From: Isohypsibius dastychi
Taxonomy: Eukaryota > Tardigrada > Eutardigrada > Parachela > Isohypsibiidae
Length of the DNA: 13,322 bases
Assembly: GCA_034696485.1 (NCBI GenBank)
Contig: JAQIWT010000973.1
Location: 1-13,322, forward strand
Direction: 5' to 3'
This document shows, piece by piece, positions 1 to 10,051 of the stretch. Numbering within the stretch: position 1 is the first letter of the stretch; each line of letters opens with the position of its first letter. Below the pieces are notes generated by a model. The model was not told the DNA's origin. It saw only the letters and a program-made list of their open reading frames with translations, and ran no database searches. The translations under genes and the position numbers were made by a program.

Positions 1-17
1 AAGTCTGGTTTTTCTAG

Positions 18-204
18 GGTACTGTTCCTTTCTCCAAGAGTGACATTCTTCGCTCGTCTAAAAACCGGAGTTCGAAGCGGTATTCCGACCACGTCGACGA
101 AGTAGTGGATTCCGTGGACTCCACTACCGTAGGAGTGGACGATGAGGTTGGATTGTTTAGTCTGGTTTTCGCGTGATTGATTTTGATTATGTCGGGATTT
201 ACAG
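18..204 (+). other. First visible dystrophin exon: charged linker, uncertain donor
   Basis: An in-frame TAG at 15-17 doubles as the acceptor, so the exon starts at 18. It reads as a basic Ser/Arg/Lys stretch followed by an acidic Asp/Val-rich stretch, without the tryptophan spacing of a spectrin repeat, so it is probably an inter-repeat linker. Two donors keep phase 0 into the next exon at 205: GTTGGA at 147 and GTAGGA at 129. The frame closes at a TGA (174-176) if neither is used. This is the least certain exon of the model. Confidence 0.5.
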
Positions 205-3200
205 CCGAAAACAAAAAAGATTCGTCAAGAAGAGATGGATGATGGTCTACTAGAAAATTGCGATGCGTTAATGGACTGGCTGAAAAATATGGAAATGCAA
301 CTGGCTTCCGGTGATGCATCCCCACAAAGGTCGCCGACTTCGTTGGCTGATGTAGCAAGCGAATTGGCAAGCAAAGAACCAGAATACAATAGTCTTAAGA
401 TGCTGGCTGAAGATATGATCACCGAAAAGCGAACCGGTGAGCTTTATGGATTTACTTGGCAATCTCGAATTATTCCCATTATTTTCAAATTAATTTCAAC
501 TGTTTTAATTTTTGATTATTTTATTTCGTTTATTTCAGTTAATTTCGAATTGTAGCAATGGAGAATGGAAAAAATGTTTGGGATTTAATAGTTTTGCTCT
601 TTACAGCTGGATCCTCGTTTGATGTTATTGAGCGAAAGCTGAATGCATTGACGTTGCAATGGAATAACGTCAGCTGGTTGTTGAATTCGAACAAATCCAC
701 CTCGAGTGTCGAAGACAAGACTTTGTTCAATCACAATTTGGAAGTCCTCGAAGATTGCTTGATCAGTTGCCAGAGCAGTGTTCAGCGCCTCACAAACGAG
801 AAAGATATTCCACTTCATCAAATCGAGCAGGATTTGATGGATTGTAAAGACCGCATCCATTTAATGGAAGTTAATGAAACGCGGTTGCGCGAAAGTTCCT
901 TGTTGGCGCGAAAATTGGACAAAGTGGAAACCAGCGATCTGCAGAAAAGTCCGTGGCAAAGTTTCTTGGAACGCTGGGAAAGCACTCTTTTCAAACTCCG
1001 GGAACTTCAAGTCGCGTTGTCTGCTATGTTGGAAAATTTGCCTGTCAAAAAGTTTCTTTCGGATTTCGAGGAGCTGAAAACGTGGACTAACCAGGTTCAC
1101 CAGAGTCTTATGGATGAACCATCAATGCATCCGACGCACTTGCAAAATATGGAAGATCAGCTGAAATATTATGGTGAAACGCAGGATGCGATACTTTCCC
1201 GGCGGAACCTTCTTGAGCAAATAAATTCGCCATCGAAAAGCATTGTGGAGAAGTTGTCAAAATCGAACTTCCAAATGGATTTGATCGACGTAAACTCAAA
1301 ATGGAAGGATATTTCGCAGTATTTGGATCATAATATCAACGTGCTTTCTAAATGGATTGAGGACTTCAAGGCGCTTCAGGTAAATGACTTCGACTCTTTA
1401 AATGCTTTAATTTAATTTAGTTTGACTTTTTAATCGAAACAATATTTCAGATTGATGTTTCGGGATTGAAGCAATGGATTTCTGACCTGGAACCGCTGTT
1501 GGCGATCGATATGGATGTGATCGAGGATCTGGAAACTTTTGGGGCAGTTCAGGAACAATATCAAGTGAGAGAATGAAATGTAGAATTAATCAGCGGAGTT
1601 TTAATAATTTTAATTTTAGGGTCTTGAAAATGACATCAAAGCTCTTGCGCCGACTGTCGAGAAATTAATCGAAGCCGGAAGACAGTTTATGCGAACAAAT
1701 CAGGAAGACTTTCGGAAACATGTTCAGGAAATGATGGCTGAGCTAGATGAGATTTGGACTAATACCTGCAGTCGCATTGCTCGACAGCTCCAGATTATTT
1801 CCGAGAACTCGGTCCATCTGAAAACTTCAGGTTTCCATGTTGCACAAGAAATTGAAGAACTGCGTCATCTTCAAAGCCTACTTCCGGTCATTTCTGAAAT
1901 TTCGTCACTTGATGCACTTGGTGTTGCCGTTCATGCGGTTGATGTAAGTGACTTCCGGTCCTGAAATATCATCTTTTTATATCGGATCATGTTTCAGCAA
2001 ATACAAGCCACTTTGCAAATCAAGAAGAACACGATTAAGGATTTGATCGACAATGAAGACATGGATGATATTGAAAAGCATAAAGATGACCATGACCGGT
2101 TGAATGCAGCTCTTCAAGAATGTAGCGATGCTGCTGATGAAAGAGAACGATTTCTCAGCCAGTTTGCCGACAAATGGACCAGATTTTCTGGTGAATTTTT
2201 TCAACCATTTTTTCGGTTTGTGGTCCTCATTAACTTGAATTGTAGACATGTTGAAAGATAACCACAGTTGGATGGATCACCTTGACCAGAGGATAACGGT
2301 GCTCGAGAAATGCGAAGACCAAAAATACCGGAAAACATTGCAGACAGTAAGCAACCTCTAAAATTAACATTGTTTTTTGGCAAACAAAATCTTTAATTAG
2401 GAACTGAACGAGTTCATGGAAACGCAGGATATGGACAGCTACATTGCTGTGGCCGAACTCGCAGATGAATTCGATAGCCAGAAGATACTTGCTCCTGTTG
2501 TCAAACAGGAACTTGAAAAATTGCGTCAGCGGCTCAGCAAGCTATCGAAAAGGGTGAGTGGAATGTGGAATGGACACTTGATTATTGAACCAGTAGAAAA
2601 ATAGAAAAAGCCCACCAAATCGTCTTTAAGAATTTTATCACAGCAGCGTTATACTTAATCATTCCGAAAAATATTCAAATTTTCCTTGTTTTTCCAACAG
2701 GCCCAAGAGCAGCAAAATGCGGAAGATTCACAAAGACTGAGCGTGTTTAGCAATACCAGCAGTAACGATGACGTTCATTCGGCTTTCAAGGAAAATCTGG
2801 AAAAGGTCACCCGGCTTTTGGACGACGTTAAGACACAGCTGCCATCGCTCGAGTTGAAATTATACGACTCTGAAATCATCAAAAAACAGCTCGATGAATG
2901 TGTGGTGAGTAGCACCTTCACTCGTTTCAAGTAGTGCAACGTGTTGTAGTAGAAGATTTACGAGATATTTTCCATTACTAGCATTTGTACAAGGCCCTTA
3001 GTGAGATCAAAGGTGAAGTGGAAATGCTGATTAAAGAAGGGCGGAAAACAGTCGAGGCTGATCCCTCATGGCCGGAAAACGACAAACTGAGCGACCGATT
3101 AGATAGCATGAAAGAGCAGTACAATCAACTTGGCGCGCAGGTGAATGAGATGAAACCTGCTAACGGAAAGAGATGTCAACAGTAGCCGGCGTTCATCTCA

Positions 3201-6200
3201 CCTCTTTCCTGTGTTTTAGATTACAACAACCAAAGCTGAGCTCGATAATACTTTAAAATTGGTCAAGAAAGCCGAGAAAGAACTTGAATCGTTGAAAACC
3301 GCGATGGATGAGATTGATTCGGCGATTGCTGAATTAGAACGACTTGGAAGCGTTGAAGAACGAAGAGATGCTATTGAGGTACTGTTTTTATTTACTTTTT
3401 GAACTCTGCGATTTATTGATTTGTTGTAGGAGATCGCTGAAATGGTGAATGAACGTGAGGATAATTTCAACCGGATGCGAACTCTGCGACAAAATTTGCG
3501 AGAGGTTGCTTTGAAGCCAACAGTTCCTGGATTTGATCCCAAATATAATGAACAATCTCATCGATGGACCAGCCTTCAGAGTCAAATCAGATGGTTAAAG
3601 TCTCCGGAGGTAAATTAGTTTATCCTGACACCTACTTGACTCTCCATAAATAAAGCCGCATGTGGTGACGAATTGCTCTTGTGTTGACTGTGCTGGAGAA
3701 ATCTTTTTAGTCTGATTTGTGTATTGAATTCGAATGCAAACACATCGATCAGAAATGATCGATGAGGATAAAAAGTGCTTCATTATTTGTTCATATATGT
3801 ACCTTTTTATTGACCGATTTTTTCTATCAGGCATCTGTTCTTACGAAGAAGGACCCTGTTCAGCCTTCCGTCTCTGCTAGAACTTCACCATTGCAATCCG
3901 AGGAAACGCGAGAGAAAATTAATTCTGGTGGCACTGCTGTGATTAGAAGAGATTCAAGTGTACTTCGTCAACATTCCCAAGATGCAACATCTCAGGAGAC
4001 GATTCCCACTTCGGAGATGATTTATCTACATGATTATCAGAGACTACTTCAGCAGAAGATGGAATATGCGCGGACGAAAAGTGTTTCGGTGGAAAATGGA
4101 GGTAATTGGCGAGTTTGTCCTCAATCCCGACATTTCGCTTAATGAATAATATGAGCAACATGTCACAGTCGGCCCAGTTAATTTAGGGATGTCTTTATTC
4201 TTTACAAATGCCGTTTGGTCGGTTATTAGCCAATCGCTCTTTTCGCCGGGTCTTTTCAGTTTGTTTAATGAGCCCAATAGGGGCCAGAAATCGATCCGGC
4301 GGCGTGCTTCCTGTGAGTTGAAGTTCACTTGAGCCGAACCGCTGGGTGATGTGATGTCTTAACGGCTGTAAAGTGGTGAAGATTGAAGATTTGTCGCGTT
4401 TTCATTACCGGTCAGTTTGTTGATGAAACAGAGACTGAGCAAAGTGAAATTCTTCAGAGTCAAATTCTGAGCTACCGGAATATTTCAACGAGTTTGAAAT
4501 TTATTGAATTTGCTGGGCGTCGAGCGGATTGATTTATGGTCGTGTTTGATTTTGTAGAGAAGCAGCGAGGGAAAGAGCGACCGGTTCTCGGTGAAGATCT
4601 GAAACAGTTGCAAGGCAGACTGATTGCCGCACAAGCAATTGACCAAAAAGCTGTTACCTTTGAAGAGGTTTATTCTCGGATTGATAATGCGTTGGAACAA
4701 CTGAATCGGGCCCCACCTTCACGTGGAGATGTGGAAGATCATCTGATCCGTTTTCAGGTATGATACAAATGCGAGTCACGTTCGATTTTTTTCATTGGCT
4801 GTGTTTTTTTTGTAGAATCTGAAAAACGACGTGATCGGAAATGACGGTTTTGAAAAAGATCTGATCAGGAGTATTGAAACTGCGGCGGATCAGGAAAAAG
4901 ATTTGGCCGGCTCACATCAGCTGCGTTTGTTGTCCAAGCAGATTGACGGACGATGGAAATCACTTCAACACAAGTACGATGTTTTTACTTTATGATATGA
5001 AATAATATTGCAATGAAAATTAACCAGAATTTATTTCCAGATATTTAGAAATTTGATAAGTCTGAATTCCGTAAATTTGTTATGCGTGATCAAAGTGAAG
5101 AAGGATTTACATTTTCAGGCTTGATTCCGTGGAAGGAAGCCTCAAATCGGTCCAGACTGTTTATAATCTCACAACAGATAATTTCATCAATTGGCTGTCA
5201 AAAGCAGAAAATATGACAGAAGCGAGCGGAGAGAGAAATATTGCTCACTTGGGACAGGACTATTTGGTGAGATGGAAGACTTGACCACTCGAGCGAAGAG
5301 CACTTATTAATAAACAATGTCTCTAGATGCTTATTAGCGAACATGAAGATTATCGACCGACTTATAAAAAGATCATGGAAACGGGAACAAGTCTTTTGAA
5401 GGATAATTACAGTTCGTCAAATGGCGAGCCTTTGAAAAGCGAACTGGATAACATCAGCCAGAAGTGGAATAAAATTACCGAAAACATCCGGGAAAAAAGG
5501 TTAGAGTAAATATCAACAATATAAACGTTGTGATTTTTGACCTTTTTTTCCAGATCTGATGAACCCGTAAAAGAAACCGTGAATTTGGAGAAGTTAGTGA
5601 TGTCGCTGAAAGACAGCTTGAAATGGGTGTCCAACAAGCAGAAAGAGCTTTCGACTTTGGTTCCCACTGGCGATCACGCTTTGTTGCAAAAACTGCACAG
5701 TTATCAGCAACTGATTCGCGGACAACTGGAAGCCAAAAAACCTGAAATTGAATTGGTATTGGACAAAGGGTGGAAGGCGGTGGCTCAGATGGCTGGTAAG
5801 TGGGCTGTCGTTGTTAAAGTAGCCTCACATGTGCAAATGCAGCGTCAGTCATTTTTTTATTTATTTATGGATGCATTTTTTGATGAACAATGCCGATAAG
5901 CTTTCGAGTGTGTGACATTCCGTTTGTGTTCGTGTAGAAGGCAATACGCAGTCCGGCATTTCCATGGAAGATCTGAAACACCAGCTCCAGCTATTATCGG
6001 ACAGCTGGCAGTCTTTGTTCAAAGAATCGGATTCTCTGGAGTTCGAAACGGAGTCTCTGACTAACGTAATAAACTAATTGGTCTTCACCTTTTTACGTTG
6101 ATTCACTTGGATATCTATCTATTCCAGGAGTTGGATAACTTGCTCAAATTATGCGATTCACTCCGAGTGAAATATGACGAACTGGATCTTCAGACAAAGA

Positions 6201-9200
6201 AATGGGAATCGCCGGATGAAATTACAGTGGATGATTTACCGAAAAAGATCGATGAAATCAAGGTGAGATCTTATTGGATTCGACTGAGCTTTGGGTTTCA
6301 TTGTTGTCAGATGATATCATAAAGTATTTTTTTCCATGTGTCATGTTTCCGGTCAAGTTTTTCGAGCTCATGTTTCAAATAATTCTTTGAGAAAATTGCA
6401 GCCCGTTTGGTATTTCAGACTTTCAAAACCCGTGTTGATAACCACAATGGAAAACTCGAGGAAATCAGATCAGCAGCTGGACGGATACAGCGACAAAAAA
6501 GTGGGCTGTCGGAGGAAATTGTCCGCTCAGTAGCGAGTCTTGACGAGCGTAAACAATTGTTCAACGATAAAGTTGATGACCGTCTCGCTCAATTGCATCA
6601 AGCACTGGATGAAGTTACTGCCAGTGAAAACCAGCATTTCCTAGCCAGTAAGAGTGCTGTTATTATCACCGCTTAACCTTTGCCCACTTTGCACGTACTT
6701 CCTTGTTTCAGCCTCCGTGGACGAGCCATGGGAGCGTCGAGTTGCACCGAATAAAGTTCCATACTATATCAAGTACGAAAAAGCAGCTCATGGATTATTC
6801 TCTGATCATGCTCTGATAAACACCTTTTTTAGTCACACTGAACAATCAACGCAGTGGGATCATCCTAAAATGACCGATCTCATGTCCGCGTTGCTGGAAG
6901 TCAACAAGATCCGCTTCTCAGCTTATCGTACCGCGACCAAACTTCGTCTGCTACAAAAGAAGTTATATTGTAAAATTGAGTGCTGGAAATTGAATCAGCA
7001 GTTGGACCGGTAATTTATTCTTTTGTAGTGGATTTGCTCCAGTTGGATACGGCTATAGAGATTTTCGACAAATGTGGCCTTCGAACACAAAACGATAACA
7101 CGCTGGACTGCTCGCAAGCTGTTGAATGTTTGATGATTATTTACGAGAAAATTAACGATCATTACCCGAACCGCATCAACTTTGCTCTGGGAATTGATGT
7201 CTGCCTCAATTTTCTGCTCAACTGTCACGATCCGTATGAATTATAATTTCTGCATTTTCGATGTTTATTAATAATTTTATTGCTGGTTACAGGGATCGAA
7301 CCGGCCAAGTGCAAGTACTTGCATTCAAGATATCTATCATCGTATTGAGCACCGGTGATTTGCCGGCAAAATATAAATGTAAGAGAGTGGTTATTTAAAC
7401 ATGCTGAATTTTGTTGATATATGGAATTACATTCTCGCATTCTTTCAACTCACCCTGTCCGATTGGCATTTGTTTATTTACATTTTTGTGCAGATCTCTT
7501 TCGGCTGATAGCTGATGCCAACGGTCACAGTGACCAAACAAGAGTGGCCAAACTGCTTCATAGTTGTCTGCAGCTCCCTCGTTTCCTCGGTGAAGTGGCT
7601 GCGTTTGGAGGAAGCGATGTTGAACCGAGCATCAAAAGCTGCTTTGACTTTGTAAGTGACCTTTGATTATGAGAATTTAATTTATGCCGCATCACACTTG
7701 GTACCTGACTTTTCTATGTTTTTTAGTCGTCTAATGGACTCAATATTCAAGCTAAGCAGTTTCTCTCATGGCTTACCTGTGAGCCACAGGCTTTGGTATG
7801 GCTTAGTGTGCTCCACCGGATTATCGCGGCAGAATCTGCAAGACATCCTGTCAAGTGTGACATTTGTCGCCAGATGCCGATTACTGGGCTCAGGTAAGTT
7901 ACTGTAATAATCTTGATAATTTTAATTAAAACAACGAAAATTACACCTTACATCTATATATATAATTTTGTGAATTATGATAAAAAAGTTGTCTCAGAGT
8001 TATCAAAAAAGATTAAGATTATTAAAATTTTGGTAATATGGTCGTATTGATAAAAATTGTTTTTCTTGCAGATATCGCTGCTTGAAATGCTTCAACTTTG
8101 ACCTTTGCCAAAACTGTTTCTTCACCGGTCAGCGATCCAAGACGCACAAAGTATCTCATCCTATGCAGGAATACTGTCTTCCGGTATGTCATTTTTGATT
8201 GCCGCTTATGACCCTTTCGAAAAAGATATTTCTCACAGGCCTCAAACAAGGAGGACATGCGCGATTTCAAGCGTGTCTTGAAAAACAAGCTGCGTCCACG
8301 CGAAAGTTTTCGGATGAAAGAGAAACTCGGATATTTACCGGTTCAACAATCTACTGGGAGATCTGTTGAAAATATGGAGTCCTCCACTCTGAGCTCGCTG
8401 CACTCGAAGGGTTCTGTCAGCTCTGCAGATGCTGCTGAGCTCACCAAAAGCAGGTTAGGGGAAATACGATTTTTCGTATGTGAATTCAATTTAACCCCGC
8501 TGTGTTTTCAGGATTGTTGAATTTGAAAATTCTCGAGGCACTTCTTCACCAGACGGGTATAAATATCACTTCAGTCGCCAATAAAATTGCGCCCTGAGCA
8601 TATTCTGTTCTTGCAGAGACGATGAACACGCTTTGATTGCTCGTTATTCGACTGTTCTGAAAAGCTCAAGCGACACTGTAAGGACCGATTTTAATATGGA
8701 TAATAGAGTGATTTTGTTTTTGGACGACCAACTGAATTCTGTTCATTATCCACAACAGACTCAGACCCCGGTTCAGGTACTCTCAACTGTCGACAAAGAG
8801 GAAAAGGAGGAAATTGAGAAGTATATGCGGGAGCTGCAGATGGACCACGAGTAAGTGTCCGAAATGAATCCCGTTTCTAATTCTTCATGAGTTGCTGTGT
8901 TTCAGTCGGCTTTTGGATGAACTTAACGACGTCCGAAAAGAGCATGACGATATCCCACTCGGATCGGAAAGTGATCTAGCCGCCGAGGCGACAATGTTGA
9001 GGGAAGACAAGGACCGGCTCGAAGCTCGAATGAAAGTTCTGGAAGATCATAATCGTCAACTTGATGCACAACTACAAAGAATCAAGCATTTGCTTGAAGA
9101 AGTAGATAACATTTGAGTTATGGGATATCCCGGGGTTCTGTCATGTTTTTTCCCCTCCAGGCGCCAGACCGCGGTAACACCTCCCCACCGCTGACAAATG

Positions 9201-9525
9201 GTCATTATAGTAATGGATCGACTCGATATGCTGAAACGACTTCCGGTAGTTTGTCTGGCACTCCAAGAGCACACAGTACCTGTAAGACCTTTCGCCGCAT
9301 TTTTGGTTTTTTCGGTTTTTGAAAATGCGATTTGTATTTTTAGCACCTCCTCCCGTTGGCAGCTATTCTTTGACGTCTAAATCCTCGCTTAGGCAGGACA
9401 AGTATTCTGTTGGGCAGCTATTTCATGCAGCTGGCAGTTTAAATGTGGCTGTTGGATCTTTGGTGACTGTGATGACCGAGGAAGAAAACGCCACACCGGA
9501 AAATAGTCACATTAATGGCGGCTAA
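18..9525 (+). CDS. DMD: Dystrophin, 3' part of the gene (35 exons, about 2,080 residues, 5' end outside window)
   Basis: Dystrophin links cortical actin to the dystroglycan complex at the muscle membrane. The C-terminal half is unmistakable: a WW domain read as [16 protein letters not shown] then QWDHPKM, an EF-hand-like region, a ZZ zinc finger, a coiled coil containing [15 protein letters not shown], and the distal end. Exons, all phase-consistent GT-AG: 18-146 (donor uncertain), 205-436, 607-1379, 1451-1564, 1620-1943, 1998-2190, 2246-2346, 2401-2553, 2701-2904, 2982-3140, 3220-3378, 3430-3609, 3831-4101, 4558-4757, 4816-4973, 5119-5266, 5327-5499, 5554-5795, 5938-6065, 6128-6262, 6419-6647, 6712-6772, 6833-6969, 7029-7233, 7293-7378, 7494-7651, 7727-7893, 8072-8183, 8239-8453, 8512-8556, 8617-8677, 8759-8850, 8906-9101, 9161-9281, 9344-9525. 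The actin-binding CH domains and early rod must lie upstream. Utrophin is not separable from dystrophin here, because invertebrates have a single ancestral gene. Confidence 0.95.
205..3609 (+). other. Dystrophin central rod, roughly eight spectrin repeats
   Basis: Twelve exons encode helical, heptad-rich protein with the recurrent tryptophans of spectrin repeats: MDWLKN near 270, [10 protein letters not shown] near 655, [10 protein letters not shown] near 970, [10 protein letters not shown] near 1076, [10 protein letters not shown] near 1297, [12 protein letters not shown] near 1470, DEIWTN near 1750, DKWTRF then HSWMDHL near 2170-2275, and [13 protein letters not shown] near 3560. These coding bases give about 860 residues, or some eight repeats of about 110. 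Exon 607-1379 is exceptionally long for this gene (773 nt) and covers over two repeats without an intron. A polar insert near 2701-2770, rich in Ser/Asn/Asp, separates two repeats. The repeats act as spacer and as docking surfaces, but I cannot assign partners to individual repeats. Confidence 0.85.
3831..4101 (+). other. Dystrophin hinge exon (position of hinge 3)
   Basis: This 271-nt exon breaks the heptad pattern. It encodes Ser, Thr, Pro, Gln and Arg-rich sequence without repeat tryptophans (for example [18 protein letters not shown]), then returns to helical residues ([12 protein letters not shown]). About 470 residues of rod separate it from the WW domain. That is close to where vertebrate hinge 3 sits, before the last five repeats, so I infer a hinge 3 equivalent. 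It ends in phase 1 and joins the exon at 4558 without a frame problem. Confidence 0.6.
4102..4557 (+). other. Longest intron of the dystrophin gene (456 nt)
   Basis: Donor GTAATT at 4102 and acceptor TTTTGTAG ending at 4557 join the flanking exons in phase. The intron is about seven times the local median. It contains an unassigned open stretch at about 4377-4530 (in frame: [16 protein letters not shown], ending in TGA) with a possible acceptor ending near 4416 but no good donor. I see no clear promoter motif. It could hide an alternative exon or an internal start for a short isoform, but nothing here proves it. Confidence 0.6.
4558..6647 (+). other. Dystrophin distal rod, about four to five spectrin repeats
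   Basis: Eight exons encode about 470 residues with repeat signatures: DGRWKSLQ near 4950, [10 protein letters not shown] near 5190, [11 protein letters not shown] near 5455, [11 protein letters not shown] near 5620, LSDSWQSLF near 5995, and KKWESPDEI near 6199. The last exon (6419-6647) ends in phase 1. It completes a Thr codon with the next exon, giving the TSVDEPWER junction that matches the known rod-to-WW junction. Introns here run from 54 to 156 nt. Confidence 0.85.
6712..6969 (+). other. Dystrophin WW domain, split by a 60-nt intron
   Basis: The WW domain helps bind the PPxY motif of beta-dystroglycan. The first tryptophan is in [16 protein letters not shown] and the second in QWDHPKM. 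An intron at 6773-6832 (donor GTACGA, acceptor TTTTTTAG) interrupts the Asn codon between the two. It is followed by the conserved helix [16 protein letters not shown]. Removing the intron restores [15 protein letters not shown], which matches the family in spacing. Confidence 0.93.
7029..7651 (+). other. Dystrophin EF-hand-like region
   Basis: Exons 7029-7233, 7293-7378 and 7494-7651 encode the two EF-hand-like modules that pack against the WW domain to form the dystroglycan site. Visible landmarks are [45 protein letters not shown] and [20 protein letters not shown], then [13 protein letters not shown]. The order and spacing match the cysteine-rich domain of dystrophin. In this family the EF hands are mostly degenerate and structural, and the loops here also lack a full set of calcium ligands. 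Confidence 0.92.
7727..8453 (+). other. Dystrophin ZZ zinc finger and following segment
   Basis: Exons 7727-7893, 8072-8183 and 8239-8453 encode the helix ending [12 protein letters not shown], then a ZZ finger: KCDIC, RCLKC, LCQNC, and two histidines in THKVSHP. All six cysteines and both histidines of a canonical ZZ finger are present. The vertebrate protein, as I remember it, lacks the RCLKC pair. Downstream are [13 protein letters not shown] and LGYLPVQ, both strongly conserved, then a Ser-rich tail. The 178-nt intron at 7894-8071 is AT-rich with a short TATATA run. Confidence 0.93.
8512..9101 (+). other. Dystrophin syntrophin-binding segment and C-terminal coiled coil
   Basis: A 45-nt exon (8512-8556) and a 61-nt exon (8617-8677) encode [10 protein letters not shown] and [11 protein letters not shown], the counterpart of the syntrophin-binding segment. 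After an 81-nt intron, exons 8759-8850 and 8906-9101 encode [12 protein letters not shown] and a leucine-heptad coiled coil containing [15 protein letters not shown]. In dystrophins this coiled coil pairs with dystrobrevin. Exon 8906-9101 ends at a GTAGAT donor; reading through it reaches TGA at 9114-9116. Confidence 0.9.
9161..9525 (+). other. Dystrophin distal C-terminus
   Basis: Exon 9161-9281 encodes a Ser/Thr/Gly-rich linker and joins in phase to 9344-9525. The last exon ends with [15 protein letters not shown] then [11 protein letters not shown], a helix recognisable from the extreme C-terminus of dystrophin-family proteins, and stops with TAA at 9523-9525. This conservation is the main argument that introns 9102-9160 and 9282-9343 are really spliced. 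Confidence 0.85.
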
Positions 9526-10051
9526 GAAGCTCTGTTTGTTGAGCGCTTGTTCGCGTTGTAAAGCAGCTGTTTTTATCTTTTTCGAATTTTCAAGATTTTT
9601 CGCTAACTGCGAGTGTGGCACACTAATTTTGGACCGAATTTGTTCCTGAATCGCTTTTAAAATAGTTGATCATCTTCTCGCTTCCCTCCAAACTGCTATT
9701 GTTAATAATAATTTTACGTTTGGTTATCCTGTGAATAAGCTTGGCAATAAAAACGGAATATGAGAAAGTATGCCGGTGTAGTGTATTGTTGTTACTCTGT
9801 TACCCACGAATGATCGATGCCGTTTAATCGATTTTACGAAATAGTCTGTCTGGCGTAGACGGTCAGTGTGTTTGTGAAGTCTGGGATGGAAGTTTCGGTG
9901 CCGGGCTAAAGGGGAATGCTAACATGGATGGGTAGAGTGAATTTAAAAGGGGAAAAGGGATGACTGGATTCAGTCGCTGTCCAGGCTTAGCTCATCTCTG
10001 ACATATGAATTGACTTTTTCCAAAACAGGCGAAATTCTGACTGTTTTGTAG
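9526..10051 (+). other. Dystrophin 3' UTR and spacer before the elongase gene
   Basis: No convincing coding frame is seen in these 526 bases. The 3' UTR should run from 9526 to shortly after the poly(A) signal at 9746. The remainder, about 300 nt, is spacer with T-rich and short purine-rich stretches. It leads into the acceptor before the elongase start. A possible second acceptor (CCAAAACAG, ending at 10028) lies just upstream of it. Confidence 0.6.
9746..9751 (+). terminator. Poly(A) signal AATAAA of the dystrophin gene
   Basis: A canonical AATAAA hexamer lies 221 nt after the dystrophin stop codon, on the same strand and before the next gene. No other exact AATAAA was noticed in this spacer. 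Confidence 0.65.

Noticed and set aside
14-370. Minus-strand open frame of 118 codons over the left edge
   Set aside because: It lies antisense to two dystrophin exons and an intron, has no domain features, and needs no explanation beyond a shadow frame.
4044-4328. Minus-strand open frame of 94 codons
   Set aside because: It spans the end of the hinge exon and the long intron on the other strand, with no recognisable domain, start context or splice support.
6654-7013. A single 119-codon frame through the WW region
   Set aside because: It reads through the 60-nt intron 6773-6832 and into the intron at 6970. The spliced version matches the family exactly.
7940-8035. AT-rich TATATA stretch as a promoter
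   Set aside because: It lies within an intron of the ZZ region, has no start context, and AT-rich introns are common here.
9102-9116. TGA at 9114-9116 as the main dystrophin stop
   Set aside because: Downstream exons in phase encode the conserved C-terminal helix, so this stop is at most an isoform end.
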